Below are positions 1 through 10,830 of a stretch of 64,000 nucleotides of DNA, one piece after another. The translations under genes and the position numbers were made by a program. Numbering within the stretch: position 1 is the stretch's first letter; every line of letters starts with the position of its first letter. The stretch is from NCBI RefSeq assembly GCF_037975245.1, contig NC_092580.1:23393001-23457000 (forward strand), in the 5' to 3' direction. The DNA is from Apostichopus japonicus (lineage: Eukaryota; Echinodermata; Holothuroidea; Aspidochirotida; Stichopodidae). Under the pieces are notes generated by a model, which worked only from the letters and a program-made list of their open reading frames with translations, had not been told where the DNA came from and ran no database searches.

Positions 1-959
1 TTGATAAATGTGAAGGCAGGTATGCCCTGTGTCACAAGATCTGTGATTTAACTGTGCCTCATACTGTCATTGAAATTATGCAGTCATGATTTTAATACAT
101 AACCATGCAATGAAATCTGATTGAAATAGTCTCACTTTAGGTCTTGGCATTCTTTAGGAGGTGGTACTATTGTTTTAAAGATGAACATTTTGTCATGTCA
201 ATTTTGAGAAAGGTATATGAAGTTGGTATGAATGGGAATGAAAATTTTGGGTAGATATCTTAATTTTTTGTTACATTGCAAAGAAAAAAACAGTCAGAAT
301 GGCATATTTTAAGCATGAACTGAAATATATGCCCATTGCTACAGTGTGGGTTGCATACATGTGTTCCTACATAAGACATTACACCAAGTTTAGTATTTTT
401 CATAGGTAAATTATGTATCAGCTGACCATTTAATGTCAGATATTATAAGGATGTTCTGGCACTGCTGTGGATGTCATAACTTAATGTATCCATATGGTAT
501 TCTTGATAGATTGTGCGTGTGGAGACTTGCAGACTACTACAAGTGTTGTTTTTGGTTGCTATGGTACTAAACCAAAAGGTACCGGTATAGTACTCTGCAT
601 AGCTGACTTTATATGGACCTAATTGTGCAACAACTGACAACAAGCTTATCTTCTGGTTAAAGCAGCTGGTGGTATTTTGTTGATTTTTTACTTGTAGTTC
701 CATTTTTCATTAAAGAGCATACCTTGGAATACACGTTTTCCACAGGAGTCTGCATAACAAGTCTGATAAAGCATAACCGTAATTCTTGTGTCCATAACTA
801 TTATTTTTGTTTTACTATTAATGGTAATATTAGAGTTACTTTTTAAAAAGAAATATGAGAATAAAGTTAAACTCAAAATGATTTGAACATCCAGAAACAG
901 TCTCTCCAGCAGTGGTCTCCTTTGGCTTTGTGTTTTGAGCTTGTTGAACCTGATTTTTA
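1..959. other. Non-coding stretch, nothing recognised
   Basis: AT-rich sequence with only short frames on both strands. A splice-bounded open segment at 158-212 was considered and left out because its acceptor tract is weak. No repeat copy found elsewhere in the window was recognised here. Confidence 0.5.
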
Positions 960-1130
960 CTTCATTCCACCCTTTAATATCTACTGTATCTCCTGTGGTG
1001 TATATGCACTAGTATCTGATCTACCTAGCATACAGCAAGTGGTTACATTCTTACACTCTATACCCTGCAATGACCCTCTCCGAGGTCACTGCCCATTTAC
1101 TTTCCGATTGGAAGTAGGAAACATACTTTA
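960..1130 (-). repeat. Degenerate copy of dispersed family D
   Basis: The segment aligns by eye with 5130-5330. Both carry a pyrimidine-rich block, a GTCTCC/ATCTCC core, the string TCTACCTAG, and then a CTCTCC..GGTCAC block. The 117-codon frame crossing this stretch is explained by the repeat and has no recognisable domain. The copy is diverged and its ends are not defined. Confidence 0.3.
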
Positions 1131-2385
1131 TGTTATTTTTTCAAGCACAGCAGCTGTTTTCTCTGCACTAGCTTCACGCATGATCCATATGATGGGCATC
1201 ATATTGCAAGTTACCCATGTACAGCTAGGCTTTTGACGAAGGAACGAAAGAAAGAAGAAAGAAATTCATGCATGCATGAATACCAGAGAGTACAACATCT
1301 TCATGTACTCTTCACACTGCTTATCCACAACCCCCCCCCCCGCCCCAGAAGAGGCATCTTTATACAACAGCTCACATGAACCTGTTAAGTACTCTATTGC
1401 TGGAAGAACACTCGTGGGAAAAAGGAACTGTGATTGAAAGAACTAATGGACGAAAGACTTCACATTTGAAAAGTTTTGATAGGAAATGGATTTTGCAAAA
1501 GGCTGCAACAGTTAACACCACTCTGTGTAAAAGCACTCTCAATCAAATACATATTTTGAAAGATAGGAGGGACAGTTTTCGCTTTGTGGACCTTTAGAGA
1601 CCACCGAACAACCCCCCCCTCCCAACCCCTCTCCCCTGGCATTAATGTGGACGATTTGCCTCCCTACTTTAATAATCGCTCTGGCTAAAGTCTTGCTAAA
1701 CAGTAGTTTTTTGCAATACCGTTAGGCTGCAAGTATGTCTGAAACAGAGGTTGATTGTATTTAAATTATTTCAGATGATTTGTAGTGTCATACAATACAT
1801 GTCTGAAATACTGCCAGTTTTTCAAGATTATTGTTCCATACCAGTGGTTCCATACCGGTGGTTGCTACGTAGTGATGAGAGTTTCCTCCCTATGTGGATC
1901 ACTGATGCCACGCATTACCAGTCACATGATTATTTTTACTATCGCAGTAATGTATTTTATTGTGTTGTACTTGATTGTATGATCATATTTTGTTGCCATA
2001 TAAAATTTATAGCCTCATTGGAATGGTAAAATTTTGTTGCGAAGAAAGTGACATGAGCATGGATAAAGACGCCTCATGTCTGGAAGAGAATTTTAATTGC
2101 CAATATGAGACCATGAAGTGTCCTGTATACTGGAGATTATGGATGTACACATATACAGTATCTCCTGGTAGGGATAATCAACATTTCAAACTTTAAAACC
2201 TTAATGCAACATAGTTGATTTAACATTTCAAACGATTTAAATAAAATCCATCCTTTTTGTATGAAGGCAATTTGCAAGTCTAATAATTATTTTAAAAATG
2301 TCTCCTCCATTAGAATAATTGGACATAGCAAATATAATTATGCTATAATCATTGGGTCTCCAGGAGAAATTTCTGAGGTTTTCGA

Positions 2386-2390
<5 letters not shown>
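1131..2390. other. Non-coding stretch
   Basis: It holds a purine-rich GAAAGAAAG tract and a CATG repeat near 1250-1275, C-runs near 1331-1342 and 1611-1640, and AT-rich sequence. A 92-codon frame at 1751-2029 has no recognisable domain and unremarkable codon use, so it is not called as a gene. Confidence 0.45.

Positions 2391-2415
<25 letters not shown>
2391..2415. repeat. (AT)n microsatellite
   Basis: An uninterrupted AT dinucleotide run of about 25 bp, flanked by imperfect AT-rich sequence. No function is implied. Confidence 0.95.
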
Positions 2416-2416
<1 letters not shown>

Positions 2417-2834
2417 GTTATTAGCCGCTAATTCAGCCTGTGTTTTTGCTTGGCAATTTGGTGAGCTGATATTCCTCCTGTTGAAATACAGATTGTGCAA
2501 AGCGATTTGCATAATGCATTCATTCTTTTCATCAGCTGATCAATCCGTCCCCATCTCGCCTCTGCTCATAGATTTGAGTCATCGGTTCGGCATGTTGGTT
2601 ATTATACCCAAAGTGGAAGTGATGAAAAGTTTCATCTGGAATGCAAAACTCTATCCTCTGTCATATTACTCAAACAGAAATCTCTGATTTTATGATGAGG
2701 GTAACAGAGATAATGGTTAGTTTCAATGACCCTATTCTTATACAAGCATTGCTTATATATCTCATGTTTGGGCTATGGAAGATATTAGTCCTTTATTAAT
2801 TTATCTAGTATCTCAAAAACAAAGTGACTTAGGG

Positions 2835-2874
2835 AATGGGGGAATGGGGGAAGTTGGGGGGGGGAGGGGGAGGG
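2835..2874 (+). other. G-rich tract with G-quadruplex potential
   Basis: Several runs of four to nine G are separated by short A/T-containing spacers, satisfying the usual four-G-tract pattern. Comparable tracts recur at about 21180-21200, 29125-29155, 44829-44865 and 46412-46436. Whether any folds or acts is unknown. The rest of 2416-3288 shows no gene. Confidence 0.5.
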
Positions 2875-3288
2875 CAAAGGATTATGTGTACTGTATAAAA
2901 GTGAGGTAACATCCATGTTGCCACCAGTGTATATGTTTGAATTTTGAAGGATGTACTACAGCAATTGTAGTAATTGCATACTTTAGTATTTCTCAAAATA
3001 TGGTTTGCAAGGGATGATAATATGATAAGTAGGCGTTATTCAAGTTCAAGACTCAATACAATTCAGCATCAACACAAAATTAAGACAGTTTATTAAGTTC
3101 ACTTGCATACAGTGTTAAAACATTCAAGAAGCAGATTTTAATATGATAAGTTAATTCCTCATTAAAAAAATTGCTTTTTACATTTTCTTTGTTTAAATTT
3201 TCGATACTGTTGAATGCTAAACATTTTTAATGTTATACTTCATTGGACAGGAAATAACAAAATAATAACAAGCCAATGTCAACAAAGG

Positions 3289-3664
3289 GGTAGGAGCCCA
3301 ACTTGATTTGGGGGGGTGGGCTGTAACCATGCCCGAAAAATATAACCAAAATTTTTCACGCGCTTTGCGCGCGTTCAACATGTTAAGGGGATATTATATA
3401 GGTATGCATCAGTTATTACATCGCACACCAAAAGCATACAATCATTTGCCGTGTTATTACCCTCCCATATTGGTTATAATTATAGGGGAAGTCGTTACAA
3501 TAATAATGATCATAATAATATCAATTTAACCATTGAAAATCAATTCGCAAATTATTTTTCTTTCAGTAGGTGCCCGAAAAATTCTCAGCATATTGCCCGA
3601 ATTTTCAAAAAAAAATTTGGTTGGTTGGCTGCAGCCCCCCCAGCCCCCCCGCCTCCTATGCCTA
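3289..3664. mobile_element. Fold-back repeat, probable non-autonomous element
   Basis: The left part (GGGGGGTGGGCTGTAACC, then ATGCCCGAAAAATATAACC) is mirrored at the right end by GCCCGAATTTTC, a GGTTGGTTGGCTGCAGCC block and two C-runs. Together they form imperfect inverted repeats of about 60-70 bp. The middle has a CACGCGCTTTGCGCGCG motif and AT-rich sequence. The frames running through it start inside the repeat and are not genes. It looks like a decayed non-autonomous DNA element; no clear target duplication was found. Confidence 0.5.
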
Positions 3665-5129
3665 TGAATGTCAAGAACCAATATCAACTGAATAAATGAT
3701 CATGGCATTTCTTATCTGGAAATGTATCCAACACTTAGCTGAAGATTTTGACTAATTACAAAATCAATCTAATGAATTAAAAAGTTCTGCCACAGTTTGC
3801 AGGCTGCTGTGTACTTGGAAAGCAAACAAGAAGAAAGCAAAAACTAATCACTGGGGATGATTTTGACTCTCACCTCTCAAGGTGACTTGAACTGTATTCT
3901 TGATATTTCAACTTGATAGAATGATTTGATTATTGCGTATTAATTCGGGTAGCTATAGAGATGTAGGCAGTCAACTTGAAGCAAGTCCGCTGGGTATTCA
4001 GACATTCAACGTTCATTCGGTAGTGTTCCACTTAAAATGTTCTCGATATTCTACCTAGTGTTGTGCTGCATTGTGGAGAATCATATAGCTATGTGCAGAC
4101 GCTAGATGAACTGCAGATAATCCCTATTATTTGATATTGATTCATCCTAATCTATCCAAGTGGGATTTTGCAGCTTCTGCAACATTCTGTTTTGACATGG
4201 TGCTAGTTACAAATAGTGATCACATTTGATTCAGATAGCAATTGCATCACTAGTGAAGACACACTTTACTCAAACATTAACGGAGAGTGTCTTGTGTTTC
4301 AGTTTGAACCCTCCCCCAACCCTCCAAATGTCTGAGTCTCCCAAAAATTATAAATTTGTGATCTTTATTTAAAAGAGATTTATCAGAGGTATACCTAACA
4401 TGGGATGTCAGAATCCACAGAATTTACCGTTGTGGTTGTAAGGCAATGATGTGTTTCATTAACTATAGTTCTCTTTGAATGTTAATATTTCAGAGGAATT
4501 TCCTGCTAGTACCCTTCACACCCCCCATAACCGACCTGGTGACAGCTTCTTAATTAATATCTTTAATTGATGCAAAGGGGTCTGATCTGGTTTATTGCTG
4601 TGTTTGGTTTGGGGTCGCTTAACATTCCTGGAGAGCCATTACACCCCTCCCCCCCCCCAGTGACAATTGTAATATACGTAGAACAATAGGTCTGATCATT
4701 TAAACATGAATCAATGCAAGTTACTCGTGCAGCCTTAAATGACTTGTCGTGAGTATTGGTTTAGTTTTTCCTTCTAACACCAGAGACGTTTGTTAGAAAT
4801 AATGACTCATTTCCTTCTTCTGTTTCTCACAAAAGCAACAAGGTTCTTGATGATGTATTAAGAATGTTTCCTACGTCAATTCATGTTATTTGAAGTTCAT
4901 AATTTATAGGTGGTATTAATAGTAACAGCTGATGTGAGGTCTGATATCATAACATCATTCATTCAGGATGGTTGTGTCAAAATAGAATTTCATCAGTGAA
5001 TGGTTAGAAACAACTAACTTGATATGGAGTTGAGATGGTACATCACTCTGTGCTTACATGCCTCCCCACCAACTGCACTCTTCTCTGCATTACACTATGG
5101 GCTCTACATTGTGCGTGTTACAATATATA
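3665..5129. other. Non-coding stretch, nothing recognised
   Basis: AT-rich sequence with a short C-rich run near 4650-4660. No frame of note on either strand and no repeat copy recognised. Confidence 0.5.
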
Positions 5130-5330
5130 TCCACAATCTGTATTGAAATACTGTATTTACTTCGCTCCTCTCTTACCTGTCTCCTACAACACTAACGCAC
5201 ATTTCCTAGTCTACCTAGACGCCACTGGTATAATTTTAGCACTGCACCCCCCCGGTGACCTCTCCCTCAGGTCACCGTGCACTCTCTTCCTTTCGAATTT
5301 ACCATTCCGAAGGAAAATGTGTGTTTTTCG
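5130..5330 (-). repeat. Dispersed family D copy with short hairpin
   Basis: On the minus strand this contains GTAGACTAGGAAATGTGCG followed by GGAGACAGGTAAGAGAGG, the core shared with 31341-31399, 33579-33645 and 36441-36516, and in related form with 14416-14515, 34035-34130 and 42411-42505. At 5254-5276 a perfect 8-bp stem (GGTGACCT/AGGTCACC) encloses a 7-nt CTCCCTC loop. The three overlapping plus-strand frames of 67-107 codons starting here have no recognisable domain. Confidence 0.5.
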
Positions 5331-5918
5331 GACTTTGTTTTCACTTACGCCAAACTGACGTTTTCTTGCTCGAATTCTGCTGCTTGCGACCGACGATGGT
5401 TCTTAACAGAGTTTGCAACAGGATTCATCAAATACTGTCTAGATACCGAATTCAGTAATTTGTGTAAAAGTAAAGTAACATTTGTTATATAGAAACTAAT
5501 CTACTTGACATTTCTGAATTTAAAGTGCCGGCCATCTGGCCCACTGTTTCTTCATAATTGTGACTATATAGTTACTTTACAAGGTCTCATAACGAAATTG
5601 TTGTTATATCTACTTGCAACATGCAAAAAGTGCTAGTTGCTGGTTAACACGTATAAGCTTCTGGAAAGTCTTGAAATCACATTAACCAAGGCTGATTAAA
5701 TAGACTTTTAAGTATATAGCCACTCATGCTTTAAATTATTCACAAATATGAAAAAAAAATGAGGTATGGTAACCTTGACATCACTCTCATTCCTGTTAAT
5801 AACTTAGGGATTATGCAGAGACCCTGAAATACTAAAAAATGGCTCACATGGCTGCAGTATTTAAAGAAGAAAGGAGAAACGCAAGGCAACTTGTAGTTAA
5901 TTGTGTCCTCAACTTGTA
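5331..5918. other. Non-coding stretch
   Basis: Nothing recognised. The upstream frames run out by 5492, and the remainder is AT-rich without splice-bounded open segments of note. Confidence 0.45.
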
Positions 5919-6284
5919 ATTGAAGGCATTGAAGACTCGCCCCAAACCCTGTGCGGCCATCTGAAAAAGTTAACTTTCTGTTGCTTGCAAGTGACGTTTT
6001 GTTGTGTCGCTACAAAATGCAGACAGTAATGAAACGTGATACCTTGTTATCTTTAGCTGGATCTGAGATTTCCATCGCTGTATCGTTTATACACCGTGCT
6101 GTGGGTATTGACCGCAGCTGTATGTACTGACTGTACACTAGTGTCTAATTAGTGACGGTAGCAAGCTGTGTGTGTATTTTCTGGGATCGATGGTGGTGTC
6201 TAACACTTCTGTTACACCTCATTCGAAACTAGGTCAGATTACCGGCATTAGACGTTTCTTTTTGTGCGAGTTCACACCCTTTAA
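5919..6284 (+). mobile_element. 366-bp MITE, copy 1
   Basis: This is near-identical along its whole length to 7674-8039 in the same orientation. Both begin with AAGGCATTGAAGACTCGCCCC and end with a GCGAG..TTCACACCCTTTAA block. The ends form a short imperfect terminal inverted repeat around TGAAGACTCGC. Termini next to TTAA/TTGA suggest a TTAA-type target, but copy 1's left edge is TTGA. There is no ORF spanning it, so it would be non-autonomous. From memory the sequence resembles a repeat abundant in sea cucumber transcripts. Confidence 0.75.
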
Positions 6285-7673
6285 CGATATTTGCATTTAT
6301 ACCATTACCATAGTAATCTCAGAAATGCAAGTCTTTTACAGAATGTCGATGCTGTGTAGAGAAGCTCCTCTCTTTCCTGTATCGCCGAACAGTTCCTTTT
6401 AAGTTAAAAACAAAAAATGAATTGATTTGGGACATTTTGCATAAATTCTTACTCTGTGTTTTAACCTCTTTTTTGGAAACAATACACTGAATTCAGTTTT
6501 CATTTTCAATGTTAGTAATATTCAATATCAAAACTATTTTTAACTTTCCTTATGTTTATAATTTATAATATTATTTCCTCTCATCGTTTGAAGATCAATA
6601 ATACAATGTGATTTCATTCTATGAATGATTTCCTTTGAATGATTGAGTCACATATCCGTTTTCATTTTGTTCTTTATATTGCAGTCCTTCGATAGATTTG
6701 ATGTTCATTTTGTTCTGCAGTCACCCCAGTATATATTTGCTGTGAAGGATATGGTTCCACTAGTCTGTGTCACTTACATTAAGATGGTATTTTTGCCTTT
6801 GTTTTCCCTCTTTTTAATTTTGTAAAAATTGTCTGTCATTCTCCTTCAGTAGTGCCCAAAGGGGATCAAACAAATAAAAAAAATAAAAATCCAAGTCCAT
6901 TTTGAGATTGTCTTCTATAATATCTACCAGCGATAAAGTCTAAACAGATCCAATTTTATTCCCTACTTTAGTAAATATCCGTGCATATTTGAGATGCATA
7001 TCAAACGCCTGTAGGGAAATATGAATCATATTTATGCAAGCTGTTCAGTAATAGAAGTACTGAAGCATTAATCGTTTAGTTAATCACTGTATTAGATACG
7101 TAATAAAGGTTGTTTTGCAATAAATAAAAGTATTACAATTTTACGAAAGATAGTCATAGTGTGAAGATGATTCAATCCTTCCATCTGCTTAGCGTTTTGT
7201 AGTTTGCAGAGACTGATTAGAGTAAACTTTTAAGTTTGTTGTTGAGATTAAACCAATCATTGCATAGCTGATGTCGATAGTGACCAAAGTTTGTGATGAG
7301 AATTGCTGTGGTTATGCACTAAAGTCTGTTCACATTTGGGAATGCATGGAGGGTCAAACTCCAGCAATCGTGATCTCCATTTGGGGGATTAAGGGCGATT
7401 AAGATTGTTGTGTGGATGTTGGGGGCATCGAGAGATCTCTGACTTCTTCATTCTCTCATAAACACAGACCGTCGCGAGTCTAATGGGGGGGTTAATGTAG
7501 TACTATACTATAGCTATTGCAGGCATGAACATAATGAATCAATCTCAACATCAGGATTTTAACGATTGGTAAAGGTTTATTTGTATCGAGAACCTTGTAT
7601 GAGAGGAATTTTGTTTGTTCGTAGGATAGTAATGTTACGCAGCCCATGTCACATGTGTTCCTAATGGTTTGAC
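6285..7673. other. Mostly featureless spacer between MITE copies
   Basis: AT-rich sequence. Apart from one exon candidate at 6685-6786, nothing is recognised. Confidence 0.45.
6685..6786 (+). CDS. Candidate internal exon, unknown product
   Basis: A strong pyrimidine tract (TTTTCATTTTGTTCTTTATATTGCAG in two stretches) ends at 6684. It is followed by 34 open codons beginning SFDRFDVHFVLQS and ending with IKM before a GTATTT donor. It would be phase 0 at both ends. The donor is mediocre and 34 open codons can occur by chance, so this is a weak call. No domain is recognised. Confidence 0.2.
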
Positions 7674-8039
7674 TTAAGGCATTGAAGACTCGCCCCAAAC
7701 CGCATGCGGCCATCTGAAAAGTTCAATTTCCGTTGCTTGCAAGTGACGTTTTGTTCGTGTCTCTACAAAATGCAGACAGTAATGAAACGTGATACCTTGT
7801 TGTCTTTAGCTGGACATGAGATGTCCATCGCTGCATCGTTTGTACACTGTGCTGTGGGTATTGACCGCAGCTGTATGTACTGACTGTACACTAGTGTCTA
7901 ACTAACGACGGTAGCAAGCTGTGTGTGTATTTTCTGGGATCGATGGTGTTGTCTAACACTTCTGTTACACCTCATTCGAAACTAGGTCAGATTACTGGCA
8001 TTAGACGTTTCTTTTTGAGCGAGTCTTCACACCCTTTAA
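7674..8039 (+). mobile_element. 366-bp MITE, copy 2
   Basis: Second copy of the element at 5919-6284, about 1.4 kb downstream in direct orientation and differing at scattered positions. The left end reads TTAAGGCATTGAAGACTCGC and the right end GCGAGTCTTCACACCCTTTAA. After the TTAA-like ends the termini are inverted repeats sharing TGAAGACTCGC. The 73-codon minus-strand frame over its left edge is a shadow of the repeat. Confidence 0.78.
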
Positions 8040-8817
8040 GTGAACATTTGTAACGTTAATAGTAATAATCTGGTTTACTCTGGCACAATGTCTATAAGTG
8101 CTTTAAACTTGTGGGAAGTGGAAATACTCCATGTTGGAAAACAACAACATGAAGGTGGTAACATATGTGTTGTTTAACAAGCAGTCGATCTACCCACTCC
8201 AAAAATGCCCCTGTCTGAACTCTTATTTTTGGTTGCCATTCTCCATGGTGCAATGACTACTCTCTTAGACTAGCAAGATAGGATTTCAAAAACTTGTTAC
8301 GCTATGTTCTAAGTACTGTGCATAGTATCACATCGCGAGTGTGCGATTAAACAATACATATGGAACAAAGCGCTCGCAATAAATTGTAAAATGTAGTCAT
8401 CCTGGGTCAGCTTTAATTACCTCTCCTGGGAAGGACAGGATCTCGATCCTTACTGGCAAAAAATTCTCAAATGTGAACGAGACCTAAAAGATTTGATAGG
8501 TTAAGCTAATAAAATAATCAGTTCGAAGTTGGAAGAATCTGAGAAAGTCTTTTGCGCACATTCGATGTGGTCTTCCTCATGAATTAAGTTGGTATGAAAT
8601 TAAATCATTAATGTTGTGTCATTGCAAAAAAATGATCCGTCTTAGCATTTAAGACATAATGTAAGGACTAAGGAAGATGATTTTGTGTGAAAATTGAACC
8701 CAGCTTGAATCCTCAATTGTGGAAACAATTGTCTGATTACAATGTTTTACTGTTTTTTACCCTAGGAACTTAAAGTGATGCTATACAATCGTTCTGAGGC
8801 ATCCCATATGATACACA
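8040..8817. other. Non-coding stretch, nothing recognised
   Basis: No frame, splice-bounded segment or repeat copy of note. Confidence 0.5.
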
Positions 8818-8925
8818 TTAATAATAATAATCATATAATAATAATAATAACAATCACAATCATAATAATGTGTGTTTATATTGCACCAAATTAGAAATAA
8901 GAAGTAGTTGCTCTAGGCGCTTAAT
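8818..8925 (-). mobile_element. Retrotransposon 3' tail, minus orientation
   Basis: Read on the minus strand this gives TTAAGCGCCTAGAGCAACTAC, then GGTGCAATATAAACACAC, then an (ATT)n-type tail. It matches in order the AAAGCGCTTTGAGC, GGCGCTATATAAGT and (ATT)n tail at 9071-9156 on the plus strand. This arrangement is a widespread 3' end shared by LINEs and SINEs in animals. The family cannot be named from the tail alone. Confidence 0.55.
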
Positions 8926-8989
8926 TAACAAAACAAGTCAATTGCAATCAAATGAACGAGTATAAAGAGATGTGTCTTTAGGTAACTCA

Positions 8990-9156
8990 TTAACACATAC
9001 CCATTACTTTCAAAAGTCTACTTAAGACCCATTTTTTCACTTGTTCTTTTGTAAATTAATTTACTTTCTTTGTAAAGCGCTTTGAGCAGTAACTTTTGTT
9101 TACTGATTTGGCGCTATATAAGTCTCATTTATTATTATTATTATTATTATTATTAA
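8990..9156 (+). mobile_element. LINE/SINE 3' end with (ATT)n tail
   Basis: The segment runs CAAAAGTCTACTTAAGACCC, then TGTAAAGCGCTTTGAGCAG, GGCGCTATATAAGT and an (ATT)n microsatellite at 9128-9155. The first block looks like the decayed end of a retrotransposon ORF2 (a K-S-x-L-K-T-H type sequence), followed by the conserved 3' UTR. It is 5'-truncated and not coding. An inverted relative lies at 8818-8925. Confidence 0.6.
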
Positions 9157-10032
9157 CCTGTTGTGATAATCTGCTATGTTGATGGATAAATCAACGCCCA
9201 TCTTACTTTCTGTTGTAAATGTTTAAATTTTTATTAACATAAAAAAGTAAGGGCCGAGGCCTGTTCTATAACAAATCAAGACATTACATCTATCTTCTTG
9301 TCCAGAGTTCTTCATATTCTCCACACTTTATCATTACTCGTACAGGGAATAGTGTGCTAGGCATTGATCTTGGCTTTGGGTCATCCATTTATTAAATATC
9401 TTACACTTGAGATTGCGGGTTTGTATAACGGCCATTTGGCAGAGCCTACAAATGCATGACTTTGGTCAAGTGCATTAATTCAAGCAGATAGACATGTACA
9501 GCTAGATACAAGGAAATCCATGAGAAATGAACAGAAGACAGGATAAATGTTAGCATTGATAGAATATTGTCAAGGATGATAAAAGCAATGGATGAAAAAA
9601 GCCAGCACTCTAGAACTAATCTTGTCTCCCGGGTATGATGATCGCAGGGGGAATGACGTGTTAATTTCAACCCCTTGGCTATGTGCGACCAATATACTGC
9701 TATACACAGCAATGTTTATTAACGTCTATAAATCAAGTAATCTCCATATGAAACAGTGAGAACAGAAGGTAGGACTACTGTAGCTTATACGTTACTGTCT
9801 TTAATGTTGTCAGTCTGTGCTGTCCAACATCAAAATTGTGTACTGGTGTTTGGTCATGAAAGGATCCCATTGTTCTGCTACAGATATGCTCAGGTATCTG
9901 ACTAATTAGAAACTCCATAAATTAAACTTTCTGTTTCTGTGTGTTTGGTAGAAATTTCATTCAAGTGAAGTTATGTTACCAAACATTTCACTTCCAGACC
10001 TTTGTATTTAACTAGCTGCTGCATGGAACCTT
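9157..10032. other. Non-coding stretch, nothing recognised
   Basis: An 88-codon minus-strand frame at 9446-9712 has no recognisable domain and no supporting context. Otherwise empty. Confidence 0.45.
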
Positions 10033-10053
10033 TGTAACTTTATGCTCGGTGAC

Positions 10054-10139
10054 ATCCCTATGTTCCGACGTCTCTATGTTCCGACGTCTCTATGTTCCGA
10101 CGTCTCTATGTTCCGACGTCTCTATGTTCCGACAAATAG
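10054..10139 (+). repeat. Left cap: five copies of a 16-bp repeat
   Basis: The unit TCTCTATGTTCCGACG occurs about five times head to tail, the first with TCC for TCT. It is the outer left end of the palindrome. Its reverse complement makes up the right cap at 10753-10818. Confidence 0.95.
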
Positions 10140-10752
10140 TTTGGACTCTATAATTTTTTTTGACCAAATTTTAGTCGGACCCCATTTGTGACCCAATTTT
10201 TTTTCGGACCCCATTTTTTTGGACCCAATTTTTTTGGACCACAATTTTTTTGGACCACAATTTTTGGGACACAATTTTTTTGGACCCATATTTTTTGTGC
10301 AAAATTTTTACCAACATGTTTTCGGACAAAATTTTTTTCTGACCAATGTTTTTTGGGACCCCAACTATTTTGGACCAAAATTTTTCGGACCCAAATTTTT
10401 TTGGGACCCAACTTTTGCACCAACATGATTTCTGGCCAATTTTTTCCCTGACCCCTAATTAGGTCCCAAAAAAATGGGTCCCAAAAAATTAAGTCCGAAA
10501 ATATGGGTCCCCACAAATTGGGTCCACAAAAATTAGGCCCAAAAAAAATTTGGTCCGAAAAAATTTTGGTCTCAAAAAATTGGGTCCAAAGAAATTGTGG
10601 TCCAAAAAATTGGGTCCAAAAAAATGGGCCCGAAAAAACTTGGGTCCGAAAATATTGGGTCCAAAAAGAATAGGGTCCGAAAAAAAATGGGTCACAAAAA
10701 AATGGGTCCGTAAAAAATTTTGGTCAAAAAAAATTAAGAGTCCAAACAATTT

Positions 10753-10818
10753 GTCGGAACATAGAGACATCGGAACATAGAGACGTCGGAACATAGAGAC
10801 GTCGGAACATAGAGATGT
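10753..10818 (-). repeat. Right cap: four copies of the 16-bp repeat, inverted
   Basis: The unit GTCGGAACATAGAGAC occurs four times with single substitutions (one ATCGG, one terminal GAT). It is the reverse complement of the left cap unit, and it overlaps the right-hand direct repeat at 10816-10830. Confidence 0.95.
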
Positions 10819-10830
10819 AACCTTATGCTC

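Larger units (their letters stand above)
10033..10830. mobile_element. Giant palindromic fold-back element of short repeats
   Basis: The two arms are inverted copies centred on CCTAATTAGG at 10454-10463. The left arm holds about 20 units of GGACCCAATTTTTTT type with a period near 15 bp. The right arm holds the complementary AAAAAATTGGGTCC units. The arms match at their outer ends too: TTTGGACTCT after 10140 is mirrored by AGAGTCCAAA before 10752. Beyond them lie inverted arrays of a 16-bp repeat. The 15-bp strings TGTAACTTTATGCTC (10033-10047) and TGTAACCTTATGCTC (10816-10830) form a direct repeat, one mismatch apart, flanking the structure like a target duplication. All ORFs here are by-products of the repeat. 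Confidence 0.85.

Noticed and set aside
158-212. Possible exon reading RWYYCFKDEHFVMSILRK on the plus strand
   Set aside because: Acceptor tract is weak, and 18 open codons are uninformative.
883-1236. 117-codon plus-strand ORF
   Set aside because: It has no ATG at its start and overlaps a degenerate copy of dispersed family D; no domain is visible.
3308-3529. 73-codon ORF containing MPEKYNQNFSRALRAFN
   Set aside because: Lies inside the fold-back repeat at 3289-3664 and starts in its inverted arm.
10148-10794. Overlapping ORFs of up to 122 codons on both strands
   Set aside because: They are translations of the short tandem repeats in the palindrome arms.
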